Below, piece after piece: positions 5,840 to 6,843 of a stretch of 6,843 bases of DNA (position 1 is its first letter; every line of letters starts with the position of its first letter). The position numbers were made by a program, and so were the translations under genes. Location: the NCBI GenBank assembly GCA_021780795.1, contig JAJXYA010000219.1, forward strand, positions 1 through 6,843. The letters are read 5' to 3'. The stretch is from Bacillota bacterium. GTDB lineage: Bacteria > Bacillota_A > Clostridia > Clostridiales > Clostridiaceae. The notes below the pieces were generated by a model. That model saw only the letters and a list, made by a program, of their open reading frames with translations, was not told the DNA's origin and made no database searches.

Positions 5840-6601
5840 CTATCTATCAAATATATATGAATTTATTACTGCTAAATACTCCCGAACATAGCAAGTAGGC
5901 ACTAGCATTGGATGAAGTGGTGCCGGATATCCATATACCTTTAATCCCTGCCTTTGTGCTAAAAATTTAGCTCTGAACATATGAAAATTATTTGTTACAA
6001 TAGTTACTTCTATGTTTTCTTTTTTATCTAATTTTTCTAAAATCTCTGTTGTGAATTTCATATTTTCTAAAGTGTTAGTTGATCTTTCTTCTTTTATTAT
6101 CTGCCCCTTTGCTACTCCATGTTCTATTAAAAATCTCTCCATAGCCTCCGCTTCAGTAATACTTTCACCAGGGCCTCGTCCACCAGAAACTACTATCTTA
6201 ACCTTAGGATTCACTTCGATATATTCTAAGCTAGCATAAAGCCGTTGATAAAGCGCCGTTGAAGGAACTTCGCCTCTAAGTCCTGCCCCTAAAATCACTA
6301 GATAGTCACTTTTTCCTCTATGCTTTGATATAGCTGATTGAATTATTAATGCTTCAATAAATACAAAAGAGGCTAGCCCTATAAAAAAACATATTTTTAT
6401 TGCTATTCGAGCCTTACCTGGTCTAATTATAATATATTCTGTTTTACTTCTTCGCTTAATTAATCCTAGTGCTATTAATAATACTCCCAGCCCAAGATAA
6501 AACTGTGCAAAAGTTACTATTCCTCCAAATATAATTGTTCCTAGAAAATAGATTTCACATAACAAACCCAAAACTATGTATACATTGCCCTTATTTTTCA
6601 T
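5840..6601 (-). CDS. YdcF/SanA/ElyC-like (DUF218) membrane protein
   Basis: A complete 253-residue protein. The N-terminal 90 residues hold three hydrophobic segments (about 6-27, 28-48 and 65-90). A basic KRRSK loop between the second and third suggests the C-terminal domain faces outside the membrane. That domain carries the DUF218 signatures: VILGAG (102-107), VVSGGRG (137-143) followed by an EAEAM helix start (150-154), EERSTNTLEN (171-180) and TNNFHMFRA (203-211). In E. coli, SanA and ElyC of this family affect envelope integrity and lipid-carrier or peptidoglycan metabolism, but the reaction is not settled; here a cell-envelope role is an inference. The ATG at 6599-6601 follows a clear AGGAGG (6606-6611) with a short four-base gap. 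It lies 77 bases upstream of the Fe-S gene on the same strand, with no hairpin terminator visible between them. Confidence 0.88.
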   Translation of the reverse strand: MKNKGNVYIVLGLLCEIYFLGTIIFGGIVTFAQFYLGLGVLLIALGLIKRRSKTEYIIIRPGKARIAIKICFFIGLASFVFIEALIIQSAISKHRGKSDYLVILGAGLRGEVPSTALYQRLYASLEYIEVNPKVKIVVSGGRGPGESITEAEAMERFLIEHGVAKGQIIKEERSTNTLENMKFTTEILEKLDKKENIEVTIVTNNFHMFRAKFLAQRQGLKVYGYPAPLHPMLVPTCYVREYLAVINSYIFDR

Positions 6602-6843
6602 AACTCCTCCTAGTCTCTCTGTTGGTAGATAATAATTTCACTTATATAATATCATTATTTTTTATATAAAAGATATCATATTTGTAATAATTTTACTTAA
6701 GGTTTTAAAATTCTTTATATTTAAGATATTATAACTTCATGGTAAATAAAAAAAGAATGCATTGTACAATTATTTTTAGTACCTTACACTCTTTTCATAT
6801 ACTTATAAAAAAGCTTCTTTTATCTAATCCACATTTTCAACTT
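6602..6843. other. AT-rich intergenic region at the right edge
   Basis: I see no supportable gene here. It contains the YdcF-like ribosome binding site, very AT-rich DNA that may include its promoter (no pair with good spacing stood out), and a 10-base palindrome ATTGTACAAT at 6761-6770. An open plus-strand frame from an ATG at 6739 to the edge lacks a ribosome binding site and is not called. Confidence 0.6.

Noticed and set aside
3455..6601. A single operon of YdcF-like, Fe-S and degV-like genes acting in one pathway
   Set aside because: The Fe-S and degV-like genes each have a good promoter of their own, and the last gap is 184 bases with a hairpin. The products share no obvious pathway, so co-orientation alone does not support a functional unit.
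6739..6843. Plus-strand open frame from ATG to the right edge (35 codons), as a possible gene start
   Set aside because: No ribosome binding site precedes the ATG, and the translation is rich in residues typical of random AT-rich frames (Ile, Leu, His, Phe, Ser) with no recognisable motif.

Overview
The window is AT-rich (roughly one third G+C by eye). It has strong Shine-Dalgarno sites, AT-rich intergenic DNA and Firmicute-type promoters. The set of families (PPi-dependent phosphofructokinase, DegV, a multi-cluster Fe-S protein, a TldD/PmbA pair) suggests an anaerobic Clostridium-like bacterium. The genus is an inference; no rRNA or other species marker is present. The window reads as ordinary chromosomal housekeeping DNA. 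I see no tRNA, rRNA, CRISPR array, transposase, phage gene or recognisable defence system.

Layout from left to right. Positions 1-1653 (minus strand) hold tldD and, overlapping its 3' end by 11 bases, the first 71 codons of a pmbA/tldE-like gene that runs off the left edge. Together they should encode the two subunits of a TldD/TldE-type metalloprotease. Positions 1654-2046 are a 393-base divergent intergenic region. It carries a long interrupted hairpin in the tldD leader, a small palindrome, and a good promoter for the rightward gene. Positions 2047-3264 (plus strand) encode a stand-alone PPi-type phosphofructokinase. Positions 3265-3454 separate two convergent genes and contain a strong hairpin with T-runs on both strands, a likely bidirectional terminator.

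Positions 3455-6601 hold three minus-strand genes in the transcription order YdcF/SanA-like membrane protein (5840-6601), winged-helix multi-cluster Fe-S protein (4509-5762), and DegV-family fatty-acid-binding protein (3455-4324). The Fe-S gene and the degV-like gene each have a convincing promoter of their own just upstream, so these three need not form one operon. Positions 6602-6843 are AT-rich intergenic DNA with no gene I can support.

Nothing here amounts to a clearly new system. The items most worth a second look are the Fe-S protein, with four separate cysteine clusters behind a winged-helix-like N-terminus; an exact 17-base direct repeat inside that gene, read in two different frames; and the structured leader of tldD.
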